In this document: one piece after another, positions 1 through 6,990 of the stretch
Layout: the number at the start of each line of letters is the position of its first letter
Position numbering within the stretch: position 1 is the stretch's first letter
From: AC2028 sp002373595
Lineage (GTDB): Bacteria > Bacillota > Clostridia > Lachnospirales > Lachnospiraceae
Reading direction: 5' to 3'
Length of the DNA stretch: 34,949 bases
NCBI GenBank assembly: GCA_946616365.1
Contig: CAMOIX010000022.1
Location: 1 to 34,949, forward strand
Translations under genes and position numbers: made by a program
The notes under the pieces: generated by a model
What the model was told of the DNA's origin: nothing
What the model saw: only the letters and a program-made list of their open reading frames with translations
The model's database searches: none

Positions 1-54
1 ACGCACGGTGGTGTGAGAGGTCGGGGGATTACTTAAATCCCCCTCCTACTCGAT
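1..54 (+). mobile_element. 3' end of a group II intron (end of domain V, domain VI)
   Basis: The first bases (ACGCACGGT) fit the 3' strand of catalytic domain V. Positions 15-51 fold as domain VI. GGGGGATT (23-30) pairs with AATCCCCC (36-43). AGG (18-20) pairs with CCT (45-47) and GAG (15-17) with CTC (49-51), which leaves A48 bulged as the branch-point adenosine, 7 nt before a likely intron end at T54. This bulged A and the ending CCTACTCGAT are typical of bacterial group II introns (family knowledge). The body and any reverse transcriptase lie outside the window. The intron is in plus orientation, 9 bp beyond the stop of the minus-strand HAD gene, so it disrupts nothing visible. Confidence 0.8.
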
Positions 55-63
55 TTGAGATCA

Positions 64-726
64 TTACATAAGCTTGATAATGTCTGCCAGGCTCTTTACT
101 TTGGCCACGCATAAGGGCTCGACCTCCGGCTCGTTCTCCGTTTGATCGGGCACGAATATACATCTGCATCCTGCGGATACCGCCGACTTTATACCGTTCG
201 GAGCATCCTCTACGGCAATGCATTCCGATGGCGGAAATCCCAGTTTGTCACAGGCGAAGGCATACAGGTCCGGAGCCGGTTTGCCTTCCTTTACATGCTC
301 GGCACAGCATATCTCGTCAAAATACTTCAGAAGTCCGACCATACCGAGAAATCGAGTGGTCCTTTCAGCATTGGTTGCTGTGGTCGTGGATACTTTGATA
401 CCTTTATCGCGCAGAAAGCGAAGGAGGTCTTCAGCGCCGGGCTTGGCGACTATCCCTTCTTTTTCCATCACTTCCGCGACGAGACCTTTTCTGTATTCCC
501 TGATCTCAAAGTAGTCACAGGATTCTCCAAACCACTTTTTCATAAGCGCCGGAGCAAAAGGTCTGCCCAGGCTCCGCAGCTGCAGAGCCATCTCATCCGT
601 CAGAGTATAACCGAAGTGCGCACATGCGATGGGCCAGCATCTTCTGTAGTACTTCTCGGTATCTATAAGGGTTCCGTCTAAGTCAAAAAGAAAGGCGGAA
701 ACTTTTCCGCCTGTAAGTAAATCCAT
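64..726 (-). CDS. HAD-superfamily (subfamily IA) phosphatase / phosphoglucomutase-like hydrolase
   Basis: 220 aa cytosolic HAD hydrolase. Motif I is FDLDGTLIDT, with nucleophile D15 and acid D17. A helical cap follows (about 25-90). A Thr-rich motif II (STTTAT) lies near residue 112, the motif III Lys is in EGKPAPD, and motif IV is VEDAPNG. The architecture is that of the beta-phosphoglucomutase/phosphoglycolate phosphatase group. The substrate cannot be read from sequence. The start at 726 follows a good Shine-Dalgarno (AGGAGG) inside the end of the upstream acyltransferase gene, whose stop is 2 nt away, so the two are co-transcribed and coupled. Oddity: codons 6-11 encode a terminator-like hairpin (see separate entry). 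Confidence 0.88.
   Translation of the reverse strand: MDLLTGGKVSAFLFDLDGTLIDTEKYYRRCWPIACAHFGYTLTDEMALQLRSLGRPFAPALMKKWFGESCDYFEIREYRKGLVAEVMEKEGIVAKPGAEDLLRFLRDKGIKVSTTTATNAERTTRFLGMVGLLKYFDEICCAEHVKEGKPAPDLYAFACDKLGFPPSECIAVEDAPNGIKSAVSAGCRCIFVPDQTENEPEVEPLCVAKVKSLADIIKLM
694..720 (-). terminator. Terminator-like hairpin inside the start of the HAD gene
   Basis: On the minus strand GGCGGAAA and TTTCCGCC (704-711 and 694-701) form a perfect stem with a 2-nt turn (4 nt in practice), directly followed by TTTCTTTTT. It lies within codons 6-14 of the HAD coding region, 15 nt after its ATG and just past the plsC stop. Confidence 0.6.
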
Positions 727-728
727 TA

Positions 729-1544
729 TCAGAGTTCCTCCTGACGCTGTTCTCCGTGTTTCCAGGTTTCTTTGTTCTCCTGACGGAGATCCTTTTCGGT
801 GACCTCAAAGGTTTCCTTGTCGAGGTCCTTTACTCCGAGTGCTTCCTTCATGGCGTCGATTATGCGCTGTCTTACTTCCGCTGCGATCTGCCTTGTGTTC
901 ATATCCTTGTACTCGTCGTAGTACAGAGGCTTAAGGAAGTGTACCTGAGTGGTTACTTTTCTGAGTGAATTGAGCTCAAAGGGCTTGTAGGAATCTATCA
1001 GTGCGATCGGTACGATAGGACTCTTGGCCTGAACAGCGGCCTTGAAAGCGCCCGGCATGAATTCCTGGACATTATTGCGGTTGTGATAATATCCCCCTTC
1101 CGGGAAAAGGATATATTTGCGTCCTTCTTTAACTTCGGCAGTTATCCTTTTGATGCTCTCGACCTGGCTGCGCATATCGGTCTTGTCGAGCCTGATACCT
1201 CTAAGCACACCGATTACCTCATTTGCTATCGGCATATGGGATCTTTTTTCGTCCATTACGACTGTGCAGGGCTTTTTGTGAGAATAGATAATGCCAAGTG
1301 CGTCAAATTTACCCTGATGATTGGGATACATTACATATCCGCCCTCCTCCGGGAGATTCTCCGTCCCGAAGATCTTGGTCCTGATCCTGGCGTTTATCAT
1401 TACCTGACGGCAGATGCCGCGGGCTACGCGGTAACACTGTTCATCGGTATATCTGTCGAGCCGGCGCATCATAAAACGCATTCTCGTAATATAATAGATG
1501 ATGAATGGTATGGATATTATAATTACATAGTAGAATCTAAGCAT
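729..1544 (-). CDS. plsC: 1-acyl-sn-glycerol-3-phosphate acyltransferase family protein (PlsC-like)
   Basis: 271 aa. An N-terminal hydrophobic segment (about 4-20) anchors it in the membrane. The PlsC acyltransferase core follows with the HX4D catalytic motif H76-QGKF-D81, and FPEGG (about 147-151) stands in for the usual FPEGTRS substrate motif. It most likely transfers an acyl chain to lysophosphatidate in phospholipid synthesis. A related lysophospholipid acceptor is possible because the second motif is non-canonical (GGYYH). The last 45 residues are highly charged and lie beyond the usual domain. It is the first gene of an operon with the HAD hydrolase. The only ATG before the hydrophobic segment is at 1544; it has no Shine-Dalgarno, and a -10-like TACAAT ends 6 nt upstream, so the mRNA may be leaderless. 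Confidence 0.82.
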   Translation of the reverse strand: MLRFYYVIIISIPFIIYYITRMRFMMRRLDRYTDEQCYRVARGICRQVMINARIRTKIFGTENLPEEGGYVMYPNHQGKFDALGIIYSHKKPCTVVMDEKRSHMPIANEVIGVLRGIRLDKTDMRSQVESIKRITAEVKEGRKYILFPEGGYYHNRNNVQEFMPGAFKAAVQAKSPIVPIALIDSYKPFELNSLRKVTTQVHFLKPLYYDEYKDMNTRQIAAEVRQRIIDAMKEALGVKDLDKETFEVTEKDLRQENKETWKHGEQRQEEL

Positions 1545-1550
1545 GGGTTA

Positions 1551-1556
1551 ATTGTA
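1551..1556 (-). promoter_or_regulatory. Extended -10 for the plsC-like gene
   Basis: On the minus strand TGG-TACAAT forms a good extended -10. The -35 is weak (TTTAAG, 17 nt upstream, 1574-1579). The predicted +1 falls on or next to the A of the 1544 start codon, which would make the transcript leaderless. The -35 overlaps one of the CTTAA repeats of the intergenic region. Confidence 0.4.
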
Positions 1557-1562
1557 CCATAT

Positions 1563-1601
1563 CTTAAGCAAACCTTAAAGATTTAGCCTATGGAATCTTA
1601 A
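1563..1601. repeat. CTTAA direct repeats between plsC and the response regulator gene
   Basis: CTTAA occurs at 1563, 1574 and 1597, spaced 11 and 23 nt. That is one and two helical turns on the same face. OmpR/PhoB-family regulators bind direct repeats with about 11-nt periodicity (family knowledge), so these are candidate sites for autoregulation by the adjacent response regulator. This is inference; no binding motif for this protein is known to me. Confidence 0.35.
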
Positions 1602-1610
1602 AAATATATC

Positions 1611-1619
1611 TGTCATAAT
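1611..1619 (+). promoter_or_regulatory. Extended -10 for the two-component operon
   Basis: TGT-CATAAT (1611-1619) is a TGn-extended -10. The -35 position (TGGAAT, 1591-1596, 17-nt spacer) is poor, as expected if an activator assists at the CTTAA repeats. It lies 55 nt upstream of the response regulator start codon. Confidence 0.35.
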
Positions 1620-1674
1620 GATCACCGTGATACGGCAGTGCACGGCTGTACGCAGAGTCAAAAGGAGAGAAGTA

Positions 1675-2373
1675 ATGGCTGAAAAGATCTTAGTCTGTGA
1701 TGACGACAGGGACATTGTAAGAGCAATATCGGTATTTCTTAAGTCGGAGGGTTATGAGCCTGTAGAGGCATATAACGGCAAAGAGGCGCTTGAAGTTCTT
1801 GAAAGAGAAGACATATCACTCTGCCTGCTTGATGTGATGATGCCGGAGATGGACGGACTGAAAGCCCTTGAGGAATTAAGGAAAGACCACAACATCCCCG
1901 TGATACTCTTAACAGCCAAGAGTGAGGACACGGACAAGATACTCGGGCTCAATATAGGAGCTGACGATTATGTTACGAAGCCCTTCGCTCCCCTTGAGCT
2001 TATGGCAAGGGTCAGATCCCAGTTAAGACGTTATACCAGACTGGGAGGAAATGTGAGCACACCGGATATCCTGAAATGCGGAGGAATAGAACTCTCCGAT
2101 AATTCAAAGGAAGTCCGCGTGGACGGCGAGCAGGTCCATCTGACCAAAACCGAATATGATATTTTAAAGCTTCTTATGGAGAACCCCGGCAAAGTATTCA
2201 CTCCCTCCGAGATCTACAGAAGTGTTTGGAACGAGGACGGATTCGGAAGCGAGAGTACGGTCGCGGTCCATGTAAGGCATCTTCGTGAAAAGATAGAGAT
2301 AAACCCGTCGGAACCCAGATTTATCAAGATGATATGGGGACAGGGATACTATCTTGAAAAAGTCAGAGGATGA
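1675..2373 (+). CDS. OmpR/PhoB-family response regulator
   Basis: 232 aa. The receiver domain (about 3-115) has the acidic pocket D9-D10, phospho-acceptor D53 in LLDVMMPEMDG, the conserved Thr in LLTAK, and the conserved Lys in VTKPF. A C-terminal winged helix (about 135-230) has the recognition region YRSVWNEDGFGSESTVAVHV and the end motif RFIKMIWGQGYYLE. It is a DNA-binding transcription factor phosphorylated by the histidine kinase encoded next. ATG 1675 is chosen over an in-frame ATG at 1618 because AAAGGAGAG sits just before it and the receiver fold begins at residue 3. The stop is 28 nt before the kinase start, so the two form an operon. Confidence 0.93.
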   Translation: MAEKILVCDDDRDIVRAISVFLKSEGYEPVEAYNGKEALEVLEREDISLCLLDVMMPEMDGLKALEELRKDHNIPVILLTAKSEDTDKILGLNIGADDYVTKPFAPLELMARVRSQLRRYTRLGGNVSTPDILKCGGIELSDNSKEVRVDGEQVHLTKTEYDILKLLMENPGKVFTPSEIYRSVWNEDGFGSESTVAVHVRHLREKIEINPSEPRFIKMIWGQGYYLEKVRG

Positions 2374-2401
2374 TCTGCAGGGAGCAATAGAGGAGATTAT
2401 C

Positions 2402-4696
2402 ATGGAACCCATAATAAACACCGAAGAAAAAATGATAGAGATCAAAGATAACGGAGGATCGGCCTCCCCAAAGAGGCGCATCTCCGGGATAAGGCTCATG
2501 CTTCTTATCGTGGCATTTGTGATCGCTGTCGTATGCGCTGCGTTTTTGACGGAATCCGCTGTATACATGCAGGAAATGTACAGCGTGTATACATCGGATA
2601 CGGAGGCACTTGAGACACTGAACAATAATGTACTCAGAAAGTATTCGATCTATGCACTCAGCGGATTTCAGTACGGATTCAATAAGGAAGAATTGGATGA
2701 TACCAACTTTCGATTTGCAATCGTTCGAACTGCGGATATAGACAGTATAGATCTGTCTGATAAGGCAAATTACATTGCGTATAACGTAAGCGATGAGTTT
2801 TTCAAGGGTACGCTCGGAAAGGGCAGGACACCTGAGAGTGCATACAGATATTCGTGTGATCTGTCCGAGTCTTCGACGGTAAGATATTCGCTGGAGAATA
2901 TCTCCGTTCTTGCCCCCTTTTCTGATGACTATGTATGGAATCCTTACAACTATTCACAGACATCGACCTACAATATCAACAGATTCTATTATGATGAGAA
3001 TACGGATGAACTATTTGCCATATGCGACGGAGATGACACGCTTTACAATGTGACCGGAGTGATCGAGGCAGATGACACATACTATACCTTTACGAGAGGA
3101 GGCTTCGATGACTGGTCAGAGCAGAGACACAAAGAAGAATCGAATGACGGTGTGGAGGATTCTAATGAAGATACTCCGGCAGAGGCTGACAGCAATGTAG
3201 AAACTATCACAGGATGGTATGAACTCGCTCAGACTGATGAAGCAAAAAATATATATGTAACAATAGAAGACTGTATCACAGTACCTCTTTCCGAGATTGA
3301 GATTTGTCCAAAGGGCCTTGGTAATGATGCTGCCACTGAAGCGAATGCGTGCTTTATCGACGATGCCGATTACTATATCTCTTCTGACGGTGGAAATACC
3401 ATTACCGCAACGAAACAGGTAACTGTAGGGGACGCTGAAGGATATTATGTTTATTCTTATATGGAGGATCCTGCCGATCTTTCCAAGGGTGATCTCTTTG
3501 CCGCTGCATCAAAGTATGCCGATATGATGCATAGGTTCAGATGGATCGTGATCGTCTTTGGCGTGGTATTCTGGGCTGCGGCTCTCTGCTTCGGCATCAG
3601 ACTGTTTATAGTTTTCTGCGGAGTGATCCGCAAGTTCTTTGGGTGGCTGAAGGCGGGATTCATCCGTATGCGCACTGCGTTCAGAGAGCAGACCGGTCTC
3701 TTTGTCAGATGTCTTATCGCTATAGTAGCGCTTAATATCACTGAGATCATTTTAGGTGCAATCTTGGTAAGTGTGTTCTGGGAAGGTGAAGCGCTTCTTT
3801 TTGTATGGTTTATCGAGAAACTGATGCTTACACCGCTTGCGGTTATCTGCGTACTGCAGCTCAGAAAGATACGTGAAGGAGCAAAGGCTGTATCGGAAGG
3901 TGATCTCTCATATCGTATCGACACGACCAATCTTTTATATGATTTCAAAGCTGTTGCTGATGACCTCAATAATATCGGCGGCGGACTCGACAATGCTGTT
4001 TCAGAGCGTATGAAGAGTGAAAGGTTCAAAACCGAACTCATCACCAATGTATCACATGACATTAAGACTCCGCTTACTTCTATCATCAATTATACCGATC
4101 TGCTCAGGAAACTTCCGGATGATGCTCCGGAGAGACAGGAATATCTGGATATACTCGAGAAGCAGTCCGTCAAGCTTAAGACACTCCTTGAGAATCTCAT
4201 CGAAGCATCCAAGGCCTCGAGCGGAGCGCTTAAGACGGAGATGATGGATCTTGATGCCAAAGTCATCCTGACTCAGGTGGCCGGCGAGTACGAGGAATCT
4301 CTGAAGGCGCAGAATATAGATTTAAAGACCACACTTCCTGAAGAAAGTGTTATGATCACCGCAGATGCGAAACATCTTCAGAGAGTATTTGACAATATAC
4401 TTACCAACATCCGCAAGTTTGCACAGCCCGGAACAAGAGCATATGTCAGTCTTGAGAAGAAGGACGGAAGAGCGGAGTTTTCTTTCAAGAATACATCGGC
4501 AACAGAACTTAACGTCTCTGCGGAGGAACTGCTTCAGAGATTCTCCAGAGGCGATGCATCGAGATCGACTGAGGGACATGGACTCGGATTGTCGATAGCA
4601 CAGAGCCTCACCGAGCTCATGGGAGGCAGGTTCGAGATCGTAATTGACGGAGATCTTTTTAAGACGATAGTATCCTTCCCCCATACAGGCGAGTAG
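2402..4696 (+). CDS. Membrane sensor histidine kinase
   Basis: 764 aa. Order: a cytoplasmic N-terminus; TM1 (about 30-55, LMLLIVAFVIAVVCAAF); a long acidic extracellular sensor region (about 60-375); three more TM segments (around RWIVIVFGVVFWAAAL, IAIVALNITEIILGAIL and LLFVWFIEKLMLTPLAVI); a HAMP-like linker (IREGAKAVSEGDLSYRID); a HisKA domain with phospho-acceptor H552 in SHDIKTPLTSI; then HATPase_c with N-box DNILTNIRKFA and G-box GHGLGLS. The extracellular part matches no named sensor domain I recognise and has a Glu/Asp-rich low-complexity stretch near residue 255. ATG 2402, preceded by AGGAG at 2391, is preferred over TTG 2354, which would overlap the regulator gene. Confidence 0.92.
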   Translation: MEPIINTEEKMIEIKDNGGSASPKRRISGIRLMLLIVAFVIAVVCAAFLTESAVYMQEMYSVYTSDTEALETLNNNVLRKYSIYALSGFQYGFNKEELDDTNFRFAIVRTADIDSIDLSDKANYIAYNVSDEFFKGTLGKGRTPESAYRYSCDLSESSTVRYSLENISVLAPFSDDYVWNPYNYSQTSTYNINRFYYDENTDELFAICDGDDTLYNVTGVIEADDTYYTFTRGGFDDWSEQRHKEESNDGVEDSNEDTPAEADSNVETITGWYELAQTDEAKNIYVTIEDCITVPLSEIEICPKGLGNDAATEANACFIDDADYYISSDGGNTITATKQVTVGDAEGYYVYSYMEDPADLSKGDLFAAASKYADMMHRFRWIVIVFGVVFWAAALCFGIRLFIVFCGVIRKFFGWLKAGFIRMRTAFREQTGLFVRCLIAIVALNITEIILGAILVSVFWEGEALLFVWFIEKLMLTPLAVICVLQLRKIREGAKAVSEGDLSYRIDTTNLLYDFKAVADDLNNIGGGLDNAVSERMKSERFKTELITNVSHDIKTPLTSIINYTDLLRKLPDDAPERQEYLDILEKQSVKLKTLLENLIEASKASSGALKTEMMDLDAKVILTQVAGEYEESLKAQNIDLKTTLPEESVMITADAKHLQRVFDNILTNIRKFAQPGTRAYVSLEKKDGRAEFSFKNTSATELNVSAEELLQRFSRGDASRSTEGHGLGLSIAQSLTELMGGRFEIVIDGDLFKTIVSFPHTGE

Positions 4697-4711
4697 CCTA
4701 AAGAAAAAGGA

Positions 4712-4742
4712 CCCCGCGGCAAAATGCCGCGGAGCTTTTTTA
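4712..4742. terminator. Bidirectional intrinsic terminator
   Basis: CCGCGGCA (4714-4721) pairs with TGCCGCGG (4725-4732) around an AAA loop. A T-run follows on the plus strand (4736-4741), and the complement of AAAGAAAAAGG gives a T-run on the minus strand. It therefore ends both the kinase operon and a convergent minus-strand transcript, which supports the reality of the small gene at 4740-4889. Confidence 0.85.
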
Positions 4743-4889
4743 TTCCTCATCAAAACTAAGTGTCAGGCTGGTCAGGTAATCCTTTACTGCAAGGTTGATA
4801 ACGGGTGCGTCCGCATCATGTTCCTCGGTGTACTTTAAGTGATTAGATCCTTCGCATTTGGTTCGTTTTGGGTGATTGATAATATCCAT
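4740..4889 (-). CDS. Small hypothetical protein (49 aa)
   Basis: 49 aa, unrecognised, mostly polar, with an acidic C-terminus and a single Cys near residue 12. No membrane segment is visible. Support for it being a gene is contextual. It ends exactly at a terminator that has a minus-strand T-run. On the minus strand a perfect TATAAT (4902-4897) lies 7 nt before this ATG, placing the transcription start at or next to the start codon. An in-frame ATG at 4925 would give 61 aa but overlaps the divergent gene and lies upstream of that -10. No Shine-Dalgarno is present, as expected of a leaderless message. It could still be a chance open frame. Confidence 0.45.
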   Translation of the reverse strand: MDIINHPKRTKCEGSNHLKYTEEHDADAPVINLAVKDYLTSLTLSFDEE

Positions 4890-4904
4890 CCGTTCCATTA
4901 TACT
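4876..4904. promoter_or_regulatory. Overlapping bidirectional promoter of the small-gene cluster
   Basis: Plus strand: TTGATA (4876-4881), 17-nt spacer, TATACT (4899-4904), predicted start about 4911. Minus strand: TATAAT (4902-4897), with only a weak -35, predicted start about 4890. The two -10 elements overlap by 4 bp in ATTATACT. Both predicted starts coincide with ATG codons (4910/4913 plus; 4889 minus). Confidence 0.6.
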
Positions 4905-4909
4905 CTTGA

Positions 4910-5158
4910 ATGATGAATAATTCATTTTGTTTTTTCAGCAATAAAGAGTGCAGATACTATCCCTGTCACAAAGGCATTGAGGAGATCAACTGCCTTTTCT
5001 GCTACTGTCCTTTATACAGACTGGAGAACTGTCCGGGCAATCCGGGGTACATAGAGCGAAATGACCATAAGATAAAGGACTGCTCGAACTGCACATTCCC
5101 GCATAAGCCCGAAAATTACGACAGGATAAACGAGATTCTGAGGAACATAAATGGATAA
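4910..5158 (+). CDS. Cysteine-rich small domain protein (putative metal-binding)
   Basis: 82 aa with nine cysteines (C7, C14, C19, C28, C31, C33, C41, C58, C61). The order is FFSNKECRYYPCHKG, then NCLFCYCPLY, then CSNCTFPH. This matches the cysteine-rich small domain family (PF04071 as I recall), a presumed metal or Fe-S binding module sometimes found near cobalamin or metal-handling genes. No cobalamin gene is visible here. The start may be ATG 4910 or 4913. There is no Shine-Dalgarno, and the predicted transcription start is at these codons, so translation is probably leaderless. The gene overlaps the next by 8 nt. Confidence 0.8.
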   Translation: MMNNSFCFFSNKECRYYPCHKGIEEINCLFCYCPLYRLENCPGNPGYIERNDHKIKDCSNCTFPHKPENYDRINEILRNING

Positions 5159-5345
5159 ACATAAGGACGATGAAATAGAAGAACTTGTGGAAATGATAGA
5201 TTCCAAAATGGACTCGGGCATAAGTCGTCTGGGCGTCGCTTTTTCGGATAAACAGAGAGCGGGTCTTGTTACAGAATCGCATTTCTACGGAAAGAAAGAT
5301 TCCTGGAACCCGGGTGTGTGGGGCGACAGGCACGGCGAGAGATAA
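5151..5345 (+). CDS. Small acidic hypothetical protein (64 aa)
   Basis: 64 aa, not recognised. The N-terminal third is highly charged and helical (EIEELVEMIDSKM). The rest is Gly/Ser/Trp-containing and probably unstructured (SWNPGVWGDRHGER). There is no signal peptide, membrane segment or Cys. It starts inside the end of the cysteine-rich gene, with AGGA at 5141-5144 as its ribosome site, so it is translationally coupled to that gene and likely works with it or shares its regulation. The coupling and clear ribosome site argue for a real gene. Confidence 0.65.
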   Translation: MDKHKDDEIEELVEMIDSKMDSGISRLGVAFSDKQRAGLVTESHFYGKKDSWNPGVWGDRHGER

Positions 5346-5370
5346 GACGGATACAGATTAAAAACTTACC

Positions 5371-5400
5371 TTGCAATAACTTTCGATATTAATGTAAAAT
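5371..5400 (+). promoter_or_regulatory. Promoter of uxaC
   Basis: TTGCAA (5371-5376), 18-nt spacer, TAAAAT (5395-5400), preceded by TG. A short inverted repeat, GCGC-GTATGT-GCGC (5420-5433), lies in the 5' leader and could be an operator or a small hairpin. Confidence 0.55.
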
Positions 5401-5454
5401 CAGTGATGTTCGGATTATGGCGCGTATGTGCGCTCACAGATAAAGGAGATCATC

Positions 5455-6867
5455 ATGAAACCTTTTATGGACAAGGACTTTTTACTTGAAACGGAAGTTG
5501 CAAAGAAGCTTTTTCACGAGTACGCCGAGAAGACTCCCGTCCTGGATTATCACTGCCATATACAGCAGAGAGAGATCTGGGAGGACAGACAGTTCGAGAA
5601 CATCACTCAGGTCTGGCTCGGGGGAGACCATTATAAATGGCGCTTTATGCGCTCCTGCGGTGTCGAGGAGAAGTACATCACCGGAGACGCTTCCGATCAC
5701 GATAAATTCATAAAATGGGCCGAGTGCCTCGGGAAGGCTATCGGAAACCCTCTCTATCACTGGTCACATCTTGAACTCCAGAGATATTTTGGATATACCG
5801 GACACCTTTGTGCATCCACGGCAGAGGAGGTATGGGAGCTTTGCAATAAGAAACTCGCAGAGCCTTCCATGAGTGTCCGCAATATCATAAAGCAGAGCAA
5901 TGTCACTCTTATCTGCACCACCGACGATCCCATTGACGATCTTGAATATCATAAAAAGATACGCGATGATGCATCCTTCGATGTAAAGGTCCTTCCCGCA
6001 TGGCGTCCCGATAAGGCGATGAACATCGAGAAGCCTGATTACAAGGAGTATCTCAAGAAACTCGCTGAGGCAGCGGGCGAAGCGGATATCCACACCTGGC
6101 TCGCTCTCAAGAATGCGCTCAGAAAGAGAATGGCTTACTTCGCGGAAAACGGATGCGTAGTATCCGATCATGCTCTTGAGTTCGTAATGTATGCTCCTGC
6201 TACGGATGATGAGATTGAGGAGATTTTCTTAAAGCGTCTCAACAATATGGTCGTTACCAAGGAGGAGGAGTACCGTTTCAAGACGGCATTTATGCTCTTT
6301 GTGGCCAAGGAATACAATAAACTCGGCTGGGCGATGCAGCTTCACTACGGATGCAAGAGGGACAATAATGCACTCATGTACGAGAAGCTCGGTCCCGATA
6401 CCGGATACGACTGCATCAATAACTATGCTCCTTCGTCACAGTGCGCTGATTTCCTCAATGCGCTTCAGAAGACGAACGAGCTTCCCCGTACGATCCTCTA
6501 CAGCCTGAATCCCAATGACAACGAGTACATCGGCACTATCCTCGGATGCTTCCAGGATTCGACGGCTGTTGCCAAGATCCAGCAGGGCAGTGCCTGGTGG
6601 TTCAATGATCACAAGGTCGGTATGCAGAACCAGATGATCTCTCTTGCCAACCTGGGCAATCTCTCCGGATTTGTCGGAATGCTCACAGATTCCAGATCAT
6701 TCCTCTCATATACGAGGCATGAGTACTTCCGCAGGATTCTCTGCAATCTCCTTGGAAACTGGGTCGAGAACGGAGAATTCCCCGAGGATTACGAGATACT
6801 GGGTGAGATCGTAAAGAATGTTTCGTATTACAATGCGGTGAACTATTTCGGTTTCCCCGTAAAATAA
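5455..6867 (+). CDS. uxaC: Uronate isomerase (glucuronate/galacturonate isomerase)
   Basis: 470 aa, the usual length. It interconverts D-galacturonate and D-tagaturonate (or D-glucuronate and D-fructuronate), the first intracellular step of hexuronate use. It belongs to the amidohydrolase superfamily: the N-terminal metal motif is H33-C-H35 in LDYHCHIQ. Further conserved blocks include TTDDPIDDL, a His in AMQLHYGCKRDNN and LTDSRSFLSYTRHEYFRRILC near the C-terminus. ATG 5455 is chosen because AAAGGAGAT precedes it; an upstream in-frame start at 5428 is not supported. It has its own promoter and terminator, so it is monocistronic. uxaB and uxaA lie 3.3 kb downstream behind ptb-buk. Only the galacturonate branch (uxaB, uxaA) is visible here. 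Confidence 0.95.
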   Translation: MKPFMDKDFLLETEVAKKLFHEYAEKTPVLDYHCHIQQREIWEDRQFENITQVWLGGDHYKWRFMRSCGVEEKYITGDASDHDKFIKWAECLGKAIGNPLYHWSHLELQRYFGYTGHLCASTAEEVWELCNKKLAEPSMSVRNIIKQSNVTLICTTDDPIDDLEYHKKIRDDASFDVKVLPAWRPDKAMNIEKPDYKEYLKKLAEAAGEADIHTWLALKNALRKRMAYFAENGCVVSDHALEFVMYAPATDDEIEEIFLKRLNNMVVTKEEEYRFKTAFMLFVAKEYNKLGWAMQLHYGCKRDNNALMYEKLGPDTGYDCINNYAPSSQCADFLNALQKTNELPRTILYSLNPNDNEYIGTILGCFQDSTAVAKIQQGSAWWFNDHKVGMQNQMISLANLGNLSGFVGMLTDSRSFLSYTRHEYFRRILCNLLGNWVENGEFPEDYEILGEIVKNVSYYNAVNYFGFPVK

Positions 6868-6879
6868 TCAAAATGTGCA

Positions 6880-6911
6880 GCCCGTCGGAGCATCAACGCC
6901 CGGCGGGCTTT
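6880..6911 (+). terminator. Terminator after uxaC
   Basis: GCCCGTCGG (6880-6888) pairs with CCGGCGGGC (6900-6908), with one G-T wobble, followed by TTT. The T-run is short, so read-through into ptb is possible. Confidence 0.6.
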
Positions 6912-6920
6912 CTGCGAATA

Positions 6921-6949
6921 TTGCAAATACCTTATAGGAGTGATAATAT
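6921..6949 (+). promoter_or_regulatory. Promoter of ptb-buk operon
   Basis: TTGCAA (6921-6926), 17-nt spacer, TAATAT (6944-6949), with an extended TGA just before the -10. A small dyad, GGTC-GTGT-GACC (6959-6970), sits at the predicted transcription start and may be an operator. Confidence 0.7.
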
Positions 6950-6990
6950 TTTAACATTGGTCGTGTGACCGCATAGATTAGGAGGACAAA

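Noticed and set aside
1618..1674. Upstream in-frame ATG for the response regulator
   Set aside because: It adds 19 residues outside the receiver fold, lacks a ribosome site and overlaps the predicted promoter.
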